Below are positions 16,428-25,855 of a stretch of DNA of 27,110 bases, piece after piece. The stretch is from an uncultured Treponema sp. (GTDB taxonomy: Bacteria > Spirochaetota > Spirochaetia > Treponematales > Treponemataceae): contig CAKZZO010000132.1 of NCBI GenBank assembly GCA_937885175.1, positions 1-27,110 on the forward strand, in the 5' to 3' direction. The notes beneath the pieces are model-generated. The model searched no databases. It saw only the letters and a list, made by a program, of their open reading frames with translations, and was not told where the DNA came from. How positions within the stretch are numbered: the first letter of the stretch is position 1; each line of letters starts with the position of its first letter. Position numbers and translations under genes: made by a program.

Positions 16428-17738
16428 ATGTCACTGACACAATTTTCTGATTTTGGAACAAAACTTTGCGGCGAGTCCGGTATTCTGCAGTTGATGGATG
16501 ATTTGGGAAAGCCCCTCCCCAAAGACATGCCGTCTTATCAACTCGGTGGCGGAAATCCTGCGCAGATTCCAGAAATAGCAGACATGTACCGCGCCCAGAT
16601 GGAGCGGATTCTGGCAAATGGCAGGGAATTTGATGACATTATCGGCCGCTACGATGCGCCACAGGGCAGAACTGAATTTATTGAGGCAGTGGCATCCTAT
16701 CTTTCGGCAACCTATGGCTGGAAGATTGGCCCTGAAAACGTTGCCATAACAAACGGAAGCCAGAGCGCCTGCTTTTATCTCTTCAATCTCTTTAGCGGAA
16801 GCTTTACGGACAAAAGCGGCAGGCAGTCAAAAAAGAAACTGCTCTTTCCCCTGGTGCCTGAATATATCGGCTATGCGGATCAGGGGATTGAAAACGGTAC
16901 GTTTGTAAGCATTCCCAGTCACTTTGAAACATATGAGGACAACACTTTTAAGTATCACGTGAATTTTGAGCTTTTGGAAAACTACCTTAAAAAGCATGAT
17001 GATGTTGGCGCCATGTGCGTAAGCCGTCCGACCAATCCCACGGGAAATGTCCTTACGGATGAGGAAATCCGCCGTCTGGCAGCCCTCGCCGAATACTACG
17101 ACATTCCCCTTTTTGTGGATAACGCCTACGGCTTACCCTGGCCCCACATTATATTTACGGAAAATGCCACGCCGCTTTGGAATGAGCACATTGTCCTCAG
17201 CATGAGCCTGAGCAAAATCGGGCTTCCGTCGCTGCGTACAGGCATTATCATTGCAAAGAAGGAAATCGTTACCGCCCTCAGCAATCTGAACGCCATCGCA
17301 GCCCTTGCAAGCGGTTCGCTAGGTCAGGCTATTGCCACTCCCCTGATAAGGAGCGGAGAACTTGTGCGGACGGCAGAAAGGGTAGTGCGGCCATTTTACA
17401 AGGAAAAATCAGATGCATCAGTGGGCTGGATTAAAAAATACTTTGCCGGCAGCAACTTTGCCGTGCACAAAAATGAAGGCTCGATTTTCCTCTGGCTTCT
17501 GATGCATGATTTGGCTCTGCCAACCAAGGAATTCTACCATATCCTAAAATCCCGCGGCGTTATTGTTGTTCCGGGTGAATACTTTTTCTTTGGAAATACA
17601 GATGACGGTTCTACGCCGCTTGTGGAAGAGCACCCGCATTATTCCAAGTGCCTCAGAATAAATTATGCCCGCCCCGCCAAGGAGGTGGAAGCAGGCATAA
17701 GAATCATTGCAGATGAATATTTCAAGCATCAGAAATAA
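16428..17738 (+). CDS. avtA: Valine--pyruvate aminotransferase
   Basis: The 436-aa PLP enzyme closely follows Escherichia coli AvtA along its whole length: LGGGNPAQIPE, YDAPQGRTE, ITNGSQSACFYLFNLF, FPLVPEYIGYAD, CVSRPTNPTGNV, VDNAYGLPWP, and SMSLSKIGLPSLRTG with K263 as the PLP Schiff-base lysine. It interconverts valine plus pyruvate with 2-oxoisovalerate plus alanine, in the cytoplasm. As an alanine-forming enzyme it could feed D-Ala metabolism, which fits loosely with the dipeptidase gene in the same operon (inference). AGGAAGG 6 nt before the ATG supports the start. It is the last gene of the operon and is followed by a terminator hairpin. Confidence 0.95.
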   Translation: MSLTQFSDFGTKLCGESGILQLMDDLGKPLPKDMPSYQLGGGNPAQIPEIADMYRAQMERILANGREFDDIIGRYDAPQGRTEFIEAVASYLSATYGWKIGPENVAITNGSQSACFYLFNLFSGSFTDKSGRQSKKKLLFPLVPEYIGYADQGIENGTFVSIPSHFETYEDNTFKYHVNFELLENYLKKHDDVGAMCVSRPTNPTGNVLTDEEIRRLAALAEYYDIPLFVDNAYGLPWPHIIFTENATPLWNEHIVLSMSLSKIGLPSLRTGIIIAKKEIVTALSNLNAIAALASGSLGQAIATPLIRSGELVRTAERVVRPFYKEKSDASVGWIKKYFAGSNFAVHKNEGSIFLWLLMHDLALPTKEFYHILKSRGVIVVPGEYFFFGNTDDGSTPLVEEHPHYSKCLRINYARPAKEVEAGIRIIADEYFKHQK

Positions 17739-17749
17739 TCCGCGGGTTC

Positions 17750-17772
17750 AAGGGGCGCTTAGCCCCTTCTTT
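17750..17772 (+). terminator. Rho-independent-type terminator after avtA
   Basis: AAGGGGC (17750-17756) pairs perfectly with GCCCCTT (17762-17768) around a 5-nt loop, followed by CTTTCATT. The T-tract is short but the stem is strong and sits 12 nt after the avtA stop. On the minus strand the hairpin is followed by GAACCCG, with no T-run, so it is a poor intrinsic terminator for the converging operon, though it lies at the right place to serve both. Confidence 0.7.
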
Positions 17773-17774
17773 CA

Positions 17775-19304
17775 TTAGAACTGGTACTTTGCGCCAATCG
17801 TTGCAAAAGAATTGTGCTTCCAGCCGTTAAACTCGCTGTCTTCATCCTTGCTCCAGATGAAAAGACCGCTCAAAGAAAGGTCGAATCCGTCAAAGATGTT
17901 GCGGGAGATTTTTGGCATGACAATGACATCGCTGCGCTCAATGCCCCAGATTCCCTTTAGGTCAAGTTTTGTCTTTTCGTGATCCCAACTGTCGGTAATC
18001 GCCACAACGATTTTGTTGTTGGAGGCATGGCCGCCATTGTAGTCCACATCATATTTTTTAAGGGAATAGGTGTATGCACCGCCCAGATAGGTCAGCTTTT
18101 CGTCATCCAGTTTGTCGTATTTCAGCGTATAGCTTCCCTGATTCTGCACATTCAGGTTTACGTTGTGAATCGGCAAATCAATGTCAAAACCGGCCAGCCA
18201 TGCAATGCTGTTGTTGCGTACCCAGGGATCGTCACCAGCGGTATCTGCGGTGAGATTGTAGGCAAATTCTGCACGGGTGTTGAATCTCCAGAGTACGGTG
18301 GCTGCTTCCAAACCGAAGATGTTTACGCGGTCATAGGCAAGGGTGGGAAGTGAAGGTGTAGATGAGGTCAATCCCATTGCTTCAGCGGCAGCCTTTGTCG
18401 CAGGATTTGCCAGCAGCCCGGCAACAACCTGTGAGTTTACAAGGCTTTCTACGTTTGCAGAAACCTGCTTGTAGTGACCATAGTAGTAACTTGCACCCAA
18501 ATCCACCTGACCAAGCGTAAAGGTTGTGCGTATACCTGCCTGACTGTACTTGATTTTGTTTGTATCAGGGTACAAGTCGTCAGCACTGAATGAGGCATAG
18601 TCTACGGCAGAACTTGGGTTTGCAACGAGTTGCTGTGCAATAATGCTTTTCACATTGCTTTCAAGGTTTGTCATGGATTCTGGTTTCCATGCTCCCTTTG
18701 ATGCGTAGCGGTCGCCTGTCATCGTGGGCGTGTAAACGCCTTCAAATTTGATGCCGCTGTTTGTCGTAAAGACGGCTCGGAACATGGGCTCTGCAATGCG
18801 GCGGTCAATGTAGTCGGGAATGATGTAGTCGGTATAGTCGTTGGCATTGAAGTTGTCCAAAACGTGGAGTTTGTCTCCCTTGCCCCAAACCACCTTCATT
18901 TTACCGGCTTCCAGCTGCAGGTTGCTGTTTACATAGACTCGGGCAGTAAATTCTTCCAGAATATCCTGCTTGAAGTCACCCAGAGAAAATTTATTCAACT
19001 TGATTTTTGCAGAAAAGTCGGTATAGGCTCCCGCATAGTCAAGTCCCAGTCTGAACATGGGGAAGACATCGGTGGGAAAGTCCTTAAAATCATAGCGGTC
19101 GCCGGCACTGTCGCGCTGGTCAACATAAACGCGGCCGTCAAAAAGAGCCTCGCCATTTACGCTGAGGGAAGTTGCAGGGGCAGAACTGCTTTCGCTGGAT
19201 GATTCACCAGAGTCTCCAAAATCAAAACCAAAATCATCGGCGAATGTACCGGCAGTAAGAAAACTTGCCGCCAGCACACCGCATAAAATCTTATGCATTT
19301 TCAT
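17775..19304 (-). CDS. Outer-membrane beta-barrel protein of the RND export operon
   Basis: The 509-aa protein starts with signal peptide MKMHKILCGVLAASFLTAGTFA, and cleavage is predicted after A22. The mature N-terminus is DDFGFDFGDSG, followed by a Ser/Glu-rich linker. The rest is a series of amphipathic beta strands (for example LDYAGAYTDFSAKIKLN, LQLEAGKMKVVWGKGD, QVDLGASYYYGHY) ending in GAKYQF, a typical barrel end with terminal Phe. The GKMKVVWGKGD stretch and overall layout recall DUF1302-type barrels, often encoded beside MMPL transporters. The start at 19304 lies 1 nt past the stop of the LolA-like gene, with AGGA 10 nt upstream. It is the last gene of the operon. The likely role is the outer-membrane exit or receptor of the exporter. 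Confidence 0.8.
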   Translation of the reverse strand: MKMHKILCGVLAASFLTAGTFADDFGFDFGDSGESSSESSSAPATSLSVNGEALFDGRVYVDQRDSAGDRYDFKDFPTDVFPMFRLGLDYAGAYTDFSAKIKLNKFSLGDFKQDILEEFTARVYVNSNLQLEAGKMKVVWGKGDKLHVLDNFNANDYTDYIIPDYIDRRIAEPMFRAVFTTNSGIKFEGVYTPTMTGDRYASKGAWKPESMTNLESNVKSIIAQQLVANPSSAVDYASFSADDLYPDTNKIKYSQAGIRTTFTLGQVDLGASYYYGHYKQVSANVESLVNSQVVAGLLANPATKAAAEAMGLTSSTPSLPTLAYDRVNIFGLEAATVLWRFNTRAEFAYNLTADTAGDDPWVRNNSIAWLAGFDIDLPIHNVNLNVQNQGSYTLKYDKLDDEKLTYLGGAYTYSLKKYDVDYNGGHASNNKIVVAITDSWDHEKTKLDLKGIWGIERSDVIVMPKISRNIFDGFDLSLSGLFIWSKDEDSEFNGWKHNSFATIGAKYQF

Positions 19305-19305
19305 A

Positions 19306-20100
19306 TTACAGACGTCCTGTTGCAAGGAAGTTTGAAGTAAAATATCCGTCGGGGAGCGGCTTGTCTACTTCAATGTTCTTCATAAGCATTGTGGTTGAGT
19401 GGTTGGTCTGCACGTTTGTCATTACATTTTCCATGGGAACATTGTAGACACGACCATTTGTACCGGGCATCTTCTTGAGTGACTTGATTTCGTTTACTTT
19501 GAGCAGTTTGCCTTTTTTGTCGTACATTTCAATGTAGATGGGGATGTAGGTATCTTTTGTGACCCATGAGATGCGGTACTGATACTGGCTTGATTTTGAG
19601 TCTTTGGGAGTAGACTTTACGACGTACAAATCCTTGAAGTTTCCCTTGTCCTCGCTTTCTTTCAGAAGTTCGTGAGTGTCGTCTGCAACTTCGCGGGTAC
19701 TCATGTCGTCATAGGTAAAGTCTGTACCGACAAATGACTTGTCACCTTCAGAAGATGCTACGCGGCGGGTTGTCTTGAGTGAGGGCATGTAAATCCACTT
19801 GTCATCATCCTTTCCGTCATTTTCCTTCTGCAGGAAGTTTGTTCCCTTTACTGATGCAGGACTCAAAAACATCATTACTACGTCAGAAAGGTTGTTCTTG
19901 CAGCGGCCGTATTCGCCTACGTTACGCGTTTCTTCTACCTTGCCGTTCTTTGCAAGCACAACCTGTACCGCTGCCTTTGTAAAGTCAGGCTTCTGGCGGT
20001 CGTATGCTTTCTGCATGATTTCAGTTCCGTCAATAGCGAATGCTGCTGTACCAAGTGCAAATGCGACTGCTGCCGCTGCTAGGTTTTTCAAAAGTTTCAT
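19306..20100 (-). CDS. LolA-like periplasmic protein (outer membrane lipoprotein-sorting family)
   Basis: The 264-aa protein has signal peptide MKLLKNLAAAAVAFALGTAAFA. Mature-protein motifs fit the LolA-like family PF17131: KWIYMPSLKTTRRVASSEGD, KSFVGTDFTYDDMSTRE, and the late strand-rich YQYRISWVTKDTYIPIYIEMYD with KVNEI. Proteins of this fold bind acyl chains in a half-barrel; here it may shuttle a lipid between the RND pumps and the outer membrane. GGAGG 7 nt before the ATG fixes the start. It is placed between the second transporter gene (29-nt gap) and the barrel gene (1-nt gap), the usual company of such proteins. Confidence 0.87.
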   Translation of the reverse strand: MKLLKNLAAAAVAFALGTAAFAIDGTEIMQKAYDRQKPDFTKAAVQVVLAKNGKVEETRNVGEYGRCKNNLSDVVMMFLSPASVKGTNFLQKENDGKDDDKWIYMPSLKTTRRVASSEGDKSFVGTDFTYDDMSTREVADDTHELLKESEDKGNFKDLYVVKSTPKDSKSSQYQYRISWVTKDTYIPIYIEMYDKKGKLLKVNEIKSLKKMPGTNGRVYNVPMENVMTNVQTNHSTTMLMKNIEVDKPLPDGYFTSNFLATGRL

Positions 20101-20129
20101 ATAAATACCTCCAAAAATATCTTTACGCC

Positions 20130-22931
20130 TTATTTGTCTTCGGCGATTTTTGCTTTGTATGCGTTCCGTTCGTCTTTTGACCACATGAACTTGGGGTCAA
20201 AAGCGTTCAGAAGACCAGGAATAATCGTCATGGACAGCATTGAGCTGGTGAACATAACGACTGCCACCAAGATACCGATATAGCGCAAGATGATGAATTT
20301 GCTGAATACCAGTACCAAGAAACCTAAACCAACTGCAAGCGCATTTGTTACAATGCCCTTTCCACTGGTTTTGAAAGTTCTCTGTGCCACTTCTTCCAAA
20401 TCGGCTACTTTTCCGTCAGCATCGTAACAGCGTCTGCGTTCGGCCTGATAGGTTTCCATAAAGTGAATCGTATAGTCAATGCCAACGCCAATTGCGATGG
20501 AAGAAACGATACTCGTACACAGGTCAAGGCGGATTCCCATAAAGCCCATTACCATAAAATTCAGCAGGATGACCAGTCCCAGGGGAATTGCACCGATAAG
20601 ACCTGCCCAGCCGCTCTTGAAGGAAAGGGCGATGATGACAAAGACCATGGCAAGAGAGAATGCAATGCTTATCATCTGACTGTTGATGACCAGATGACTC
20701 ATGGTGTTTTCAAGCGTTGCAGTTCCTGTAGGCGTTACGGTGTAGCCTTTTGGAAAATACTTTGCCACATAGTCGTTTATTTCGTCAATGAGTTTACCCG
20801 TGTCTACGGTGCTGTGGGTGCGGAGCTGCACTTGAATGCGGATGGACTTGGGGTTGGTCATGTCATCGGCAAAGGTGGTGATTTTGTCACTTGAAAGCAG
20901 GTAGAGGTACTGGGTCACCAAGTCTGAGAGTTCCTCGCGGCGGCTTGTCGGATACTTTTCTGTGGTATAGGGAATCTCGTAGTAGTTGAGGCCATCGTAG
21001 TTAAGCCGTTTTTCCAGTTCGTATACTATTTCGTTCATCGTTGCCTTTTCACCTCCGGCGTCCGTGTAGGCATCGTCCATCAGGGAAAGCAACTGTTGCA
21101 TGGTGACTGGCTGGTTGAGCATCTTTGCATACTGGTCATGTTCGCCACCGACGGGAACATGCATAACCTGATTCATACGCTTGATGAAGGTGGTGAATGA
21201 GACGATTTTTCCGATTTCATCTTTGTGGTGCAGGAGCAGATAGTTCTGCATGTCGTCCACGGCTTTTAGGATTTCGGGATTGGTGAGGGAATGGTACTGT
21301 TTTGCAACTTCTGCAATTTCCTCGCTGCTGCCAAAGTCAAAGTCGTCTGAACCAAAGTCAAAGTCGCCAAATTCTGTGCCGGCTTCTTCTGCTGCGTTTT
21401 GTGCGGCAATCTCTTCTTCCGTCAATGCATCTCCGCTTACAACAAGGTACATGCTGTTTGTTCCTGCAAGGGTTCCGTCCACATAGGCCAAATCCTGACG
21501 GAATGTACTGGTGGAGGGGAAGTAGTTTACCATTGCCGTATCGACAATCAGTTTATCAAGTCCAATGCCGCCCAAAAGGAGGATTGCAATTGCAAATATT
21601 ACAAGGCGAGGACGGGTGCCGGCAAAGAAACGGTAGACGGTATACAAGGTCTGACCATGCATTTCAACAGCGGTTTTGCCACCGCGGCGGAGAAGTTCAC
21701 GCTGCAGGCGCAGGCGTATTTTTGCGGAAATTTTTCCCTTGTTTTTCCAGTGCTTTCCCACGTTTTTTATCGGTGTGATGTAGAGCAGGGCAGGAATGAG
21801 GGTTACTGAAAGAATCAGGGAGAAGGCAACGCCCGCAGCCGCAAAAACAGAGAATGAGCGCAGGGGGCGAAGCGGGCTGGTAACGTTGGAGATAAAGCCT
21901 GCAATCGTTGTAATTGCTGCAAGCAGAACGGCAACCCAAACATCCTTGAGGGCAAAGGCAATGGCTTTCGCATGGTTTTCCTTGGTTACTTGTCCCTGAA
22001 TCTTGTCCAGACCGATGTAGTAATGCGTCATTACGTGGATGCCATAGGCTGAACCACAGGCTATCAGACAGACAGGAATCATGCTGCCGATAATCGTAAA
22101 GGGAAGCCCCAGCCATGCAAGCATGCCCACTGACCAAATGGTACTGACCAGAACCGTAATCAATGGAAGCAAGGTGCCGCTCCAAGTGTGGAATGAGAAG
22201 AAAAGAGAAAGCAAGACAATCAGGGCAACAAAGGGAATGAGTTTTATCAAGTCGCTCAGCAAGAATTCCCGTGCATCGTGAGACATGACAGGGTCACCGT
22301 AGTAGCGTACTGAAAGACCACTGCCTTCTACTGCTGCATCGCACACTTCCTTGATGTCGGCAAGAATCTTGTTCTGTACGCTGGAAGGAAGTTCATCTCC
22401 GTCTTCGGTGGATGCGGTGATGGTAATCATCATCTGTGCTGCCGTAAAACTGTCATTTACGATAACGCGGTTATACATTTCCTGCCAGTCGATGATTTTA
22501 CGCTTGATGGCTTGCATGTCCGCTTGTGAGCCAGTGTATTCGCCATCTTCACCAAGAAGACTGCCCGCCTTGAGGGTGCCTTCACCGTCTTCTGAAACTT
22601 CACCACGGATAAAGTCGATGTTCGTGAGAGAGTCAATTGATTCTACATAGTCCACGTTTTCAATTTTTTCGGTGATGCTCTGAATGATGCTGATGTACTC
22701 TGGCGAAAGAATGGTGTCTCCCTTTGTTTCCAGAAGCACTCCCAGTCCCAACATGCTGCCGAAGGTATTTTCGGTTTTGAGCATGAACTGATAGGAGTCG
22801 TCATCCTTCGGCATAAAGGTACGGCTTGTATTCTCTATGCGGAGATTTTTTATCTGCAAGCCAAAAAATACTGTTATCACTGCACATAAGGCAATAACAA
22901 GCCAGGAAAACTTCAGAAGTTTTTTTGTCAT
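20130..22931 (-). CDS. RND/MMPL-family exporter, second of a tandem pair
   Basis: The 933-aa inner-membrane transporter has the duplicated RND plan: TM1 (residues about 7-27), periplasmic domain 1 to about 230, five helices to about 400, a cytoplasmic linker, TM7 near 455-475, periplasmic domain 2 to about 740, and five more helices. The C-terminal half has the proton-relay motif SIAIGVGIDYTIHF; the equivalent N-terminal motif reads ACGSAYGIHV without the Asp. Domain 2 contains FGDFDFGSDDFDFG (residues 521-534) in an acidic insertion. GAGAGG with about 9 nt spacing precedes the ATG. It is clearly paralogous to the 954-aa protein encoded 37 nt upstream. Related MMPL/HpnN proteins move lipids and other lipophiles outward, so a lipid cargo is inferred. 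Confidence 0.9.
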   Translation of the reverse strand: MTKKLLKFSWLVIALCAVITVFFGLQIKNLRIENTSRTFMPKDDDSYQFMLKTENTFGSMLGLGVLLETKGDTILSPEYISIIQSITEKIENVDYVESIDSLTNIDFIRGEVSEDGEGTLKAGSLLGEDGEYTGSQADMQAIKRKIIDWQEMYNRVIVNDSFTAAQMMITITASTEDGDELPSSVQNKILADIKEVCDAAVEGSGLSVRYYGDPVMSHDAREFLLSDLIKLIPFVALIVLLSLFFSFHTWSGTLLPLITVLVSTIWSVGMLAWLGLPFTIIGSMIPVCLIACGSAYGIHVMTHYYIGLDKIQGQVTKENHAKAIAFALKDVWVAVLLAAITTIAGFISNVTSPLRPLRSFSVFAAAGVAFSLILSVTLIPALLYITPIKNVGKHWKNKGKISAKIRLRLQRELLRRGGKTAVEMHGQTLYTVYRFFAGTRPRLVIFAIAILLLGGIGLDKLIVDTAMVNYFPSTSTFRQDLAYVDGTLAGTNSMYLVVSGDALTEEEIAAQNAAEEAGTEFGDFDFGSDDFDFGSSEEIAEVAKQYHSLTNPEILKAVDDMQNYLLLHHKDEIGKIVSFTTFIKRMNQVMHVPVGGEHDQYAKMLNQPVTMQQLLSLMDDAYTDAGGEKATMNEIVYELEKRLNYDGLNYYEIPYTTEKYPTSRREELSDLVTQYLYLLSSDKITTFADDMTNPKSIRIQVQLRTHSTVDTGKLIDEINDYVAKYFPKGYTVTPTGTATLENTMSHLVINSQMISIAFSLAMVFVIIALSFKSGWAGLIGAIPLGLVILLNFMVMGFMGIRLDLCTSIVSSIAIGVGIDYTIHFMETYQAERRRCYDADGKVADLEEVAQRTFKTSGKGIVTNALAVGLGFLVLVFSKFIILRYIGILVAVVMFTSSMLSMTIIPGLLNAFDPKFMWSKDERNAYKAKIAEDK

Positions 22932-22968
22932 TTTGATTTACCTCTCATAAAAAGTGACGCTATTTCAG

Positions 22969-25833
22969 TCAGTTTTTATCCTGCTCTCCTTGTATCATCT
23001 TATTATAACTCTCTTTCTCTTCCTTGGGCCACATGAATTTGGGATCAAAGGCGTTAAGGAGACCGGGGATAATCGTCATAGAGAGAGCCGAACTCGTGAA
23101 CATGACGACCGCAACCAAAGCACCGATGTAGCGCAAGATGATAAAGCGGCTGAACAAAAGTACACAGAATCCCAAGCCGACGGCAATTGCATTGGTAAGA
23201 ATACCCTTTCCGCTGGATCTGAAGGTGTTCTTTGTGACCACCTCAAGGATATCTGATTTAGCGCGCTCTGCACGATATGTTTCCATGAAATGAATTGTAT
23301 AGTCAATACCTACACCGATTGCAACGGAAGCAATGATACTGGTACACAAATCCAAGGCGATTCCTGCAAATCCCATGACCATAAAGTTCAGGAGAATCGT
23401 AAGGGCAAGAGGAATTGCACCGATGATTCCAGCCCAACCAGACTTGAATGACAGGGAAATGATAATAAAGACCATGACCAAAGAAAGAAGAATACTCACT
23501 GTCTGACTGTTTACGACCATGCGTGTCATGGTATATTCCATTTCGCCGTTACCCGTTGCCTCCAGTTTGTAGCCTGCGGGGAAGTATTTTGCCGCATACT
23601 GCTTTGCGTCTGCTATGATTTCCGCCGTGTCATCCGTACTGTGGGTGCGGAGCTGAACCTGAGTTCTGATGGACGTAGGCATGGTCATGTTGTTTGCAAA
23701 GCGCTGAATCTGCTCGCTTGAAAGCAGGTAGAGATACTGTGTTACCAGGTCTCCCAATTCTTCGCGGCTTGCCACCGGATATTTTTCCACGTTATAGGGA
23801 ACTTCGTAGTAGTTTATGCCGTTAAAGTTCACTTTTTTTGCCAGTTCATTTACAACATCTTCTACGCTTGCATATTTTCCGCCTGCAGCCGTATATGCGC
23901 TGTAAAGCATTTCAAGCCCTTCCTGTACTGTCTGCGTGGAGGCGAGTTGCCGTGCGTAGGCCTTGTTGGGGTTGTTGAAGCCTTCGATTTCCTCGTCAGT
24001 CATGGAGGGAACGTGAAGCACCTGATTCATGCGCTTGATAAAGGTAGTGAATGAGACGATTTTTCCAATGCCCTCGTGATGTGAAAGCAGGTGGTTCTGG
24101 AGTCCGTCAACGGCATGCAAGAGTTCCGCGTTTGCAATCATATTGTATGATTTTTGGGGTTCCGCTGCTTCTGTAGACTCTTCTGTGCCGAATCCAAAAT
24201 CGTCTCCTGAGTCGCCAAAGTCAAAGCCGCTGTTACTGTCGTCAGAGCCAAAGTCAAAGTCGCCCGCTGCATCTCCAAAGTCAAAATCGCTTGCCACAGT
24301 ACTTTCGGCACTTTCCTTTGCTGCATTTGTTGCGTCCGCTTCTTTTTCAAGACCGGTTATCAAGAAGTAGAGGGTATTTGAGCCGGCAAGATGCTCGTCC
24401 ACGTAGGTGATGTCCTGTCGGAATTTGCTGGAATGGGGAAAGTAGTTTACCAGTGCGGTATCTACAATGAGTTTACGGAATCCTATCAGCGCAACGATAA
24501 TCAGAATCGCTGTGGAAATGATAAGACGGGGCTTTGTTCCAGAGAAGAAGTGATAGACAGCATAAAGAGTGCTGCTTGTCGCCTCAGTTGCATCCTTTCC
24601 GCCGCGGCGCATGAGTTGTTTTTCGAGGCGGGCGCGGATTTTTACGCTCAAATGCTCTCTGCCCTTCCAGTGTTTTCCAACCTTGTCGATAGGTGCGACA
24701 TACAGGAAGGCAGGAATCAAAGTTACGGATAGCAAGAGGGAGAATACAACGCCAGCCGCCGCAAAGATGGAGAATGATTTAAGCGGCATAATGGGACTGG
24801 TAACATTTGAAATAAAGCCCGCCACCGTGGTAACGCCTGCAAGCGCGACGGCAATCCAGACATCTTTAAGGCCTGCAACGATGGCTTCAGTATGCTTTTC
24901 TTTTGTAAGTTCACCCTCCACCTTGTTCAAGAAAATATAGTAGTGGGTGAGTACGTGAATGCCGTATGCAGAACCACAGGCAACGAGACAGACAGGAATG
25001 ACGCTTCCGATAATCGTAAAGGTAACGCCCATAAGGCACATAATGCCCACAGACCAGACCGTAGCCATGAGAACCGTAATCAATGGAAGAACCGTGCCGC
25101 TCCATGTGTGGAATGAAAAATAAAGGGAAAGAAGAACGACCAGAGCGACAAAGGGAATGAGCAGAGTCAAGTCGCTTACCATAAAGGTAAAGCCGTTGTC
25201 GCTCAGGACCGGGTCGCCAAAATAGCGAACTTCAAGGTCGGATGCACCTGCGGCTTCTTCGCAGATAGCCTGAATCTCGTGAAGTACCCGCATCTGTTGG
25301 GTGGAGTTGAGCATCTCGCCGTTTTCAAGTTTTGGCGCCAGCGTAATCATAAGCTGGGTTGTTTTTCCGTCATCGGTGATGATGAATCGGTTGTACATTT
25401 CCTGCCAGTCAACAAGCCGCTGCTTGATTTGCTCCATGTCCTGTGCGCTTCCCGTATAGTTGTTGCCGCCAAGAATATTTTCCGCAACAAGGCCGCCCTC
25501 TCTTCCTACGATAAAATCAATGTTTGCCAGCGAATCCACGCTTTCCACGTAGTCCACTTGCTCTATTTGGTCGGTGACTTTTTGTATAATCGCAATGTAT
25601 TCCGGTGTGATGATAGAGTCGCCGTTGGTTTCCAGCGAAATGCCCAGAACCATCATGCTGCCAAAATCTTCCTCAGCCTGTATCATGCGCTGATATGACT
25701 CTGATTTCTGCGGCATGTACATACGGACGGTGTTTTCAATGTTGATTTTTCTCAGCTGCCAACCAAAAAAAATGGTGATTGCAATGGCTATTCCAATAAT
25801 GAGCCATGAACAGCGTAGCATTTTTTTTATCAT
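22969..25833 (-). CDS. RND/MMPL-family exporter, first gene of the operon
   Basis: The 954-aa protein has the same twelve-helix, two-periplasmic-domain plan as its neighbour. Near-identical landmarks include FHTWSGT.LPLITVL, ACGSAYGIHVLTHYY, FISNVTSPI, SIVSFTTFIKRMNQV-like segments and SVAIGVGIDYTIHFMETY with the TM10 Asp-Tyr pair. Its periplasmic domain 2 carries a longer Phe-Gly insertion, residues 515-551, with four DFDFG/FDFG/FGFG units. The two genes probably arose by tandem duplication and may form a hetero-oligomer. GGGAG and AGGA both precede the ATG within 12 nt. The promoter and operator lie immediately upstream, so its transcript has a leader of about 86 nt. Confidence 0.9.
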   Translation of the reverse strand: MIKKMLRCSWLIIGIAIAITIFFGWQLRKINIENTVRMYMPQKSESYQRMIQAEEDFGSMMVLGISLETNGDSIITPEYIAIIQKVTDQIEQVDYVESVDSLANIDFIVGREGGLVAENILGGNNYTGSAQDMEQIKQRLVDWQEMYNRFIITDDGKTTQLMITLAPKLENGEMLNSTQQMRVLHEIQAICEEAAGASDLEVRYFGDPVLSDNGFTFMVSDLTLLIPFVALVVLLSLYFSFHTWSGTVLPLITVLMATVWSVGIMCLMGVTFTIIGSVIPVCLVACGSAYGIHVLTHYYIFLNKVEGELTKEKHTEAIVAGLKDVWIAVALAGVTTVAGFISNVTSPIMPLKSFSIFAAAGVVFSLLLSVTLIPAFLYVAPIDKVGKHWKGREHLSVKIRARLEKQLMRRGGKDATEATSSTLYAVYHFFSGTKPRLIISTAILIIVALIGFRKLIVDTALVNYFPHSSKFRQDITYVDEHLAGSNTLYFLITGLEKEADATNAAKESAESTVASDFDFGDAAGDFDFGSDDSNSGFDFGDSGDDFGFGTEESTEAAEPQKSYNMIANAELLHAVDGLQNHLLSHHEGIGKIVSFTTFIKRMNQVLHVPSMTDEEIEGFNNPNKAYARQLASTQTVQEGLEMLYSAYTAAGGKYASVEDVVNELAKKVNFNGINYYEVPYNVEKYPVASREELGDLVTQYLYLLSSEQIQRFANNMTMPTSIRTQVQLRTHSTDDTAEIIADAKQYAAKYFPAGYKLEATGNGEMEYTMTRMVVNSQTVSILLSLVMVFIIISLSFKSGWAGIIGAIPLALTILLNFMVMGFAGIALDLCTSIIASVAIGVGIDYTIHFMETYRAERAKSDILEVVTKNTFRSSGKGILTNAIAVGLGFCVLLFSRFIILRYIGALVAVVMFTSSALSMTIIPGLLNAFDPKFMWPKEEKESYNKMIQGEQDKN

Positions 25834-25855
25834 TTTCCTGCTCCCGAGTTGCGTG

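Noticed and set aside
17750..17772. The avtA hairpin as a bidirectional terminator for the RND operon too
   Set aside because: The stem is symmetric but on the minus strand it is followed by GAACCCG and not a T-run; I only call it for the plus strand.
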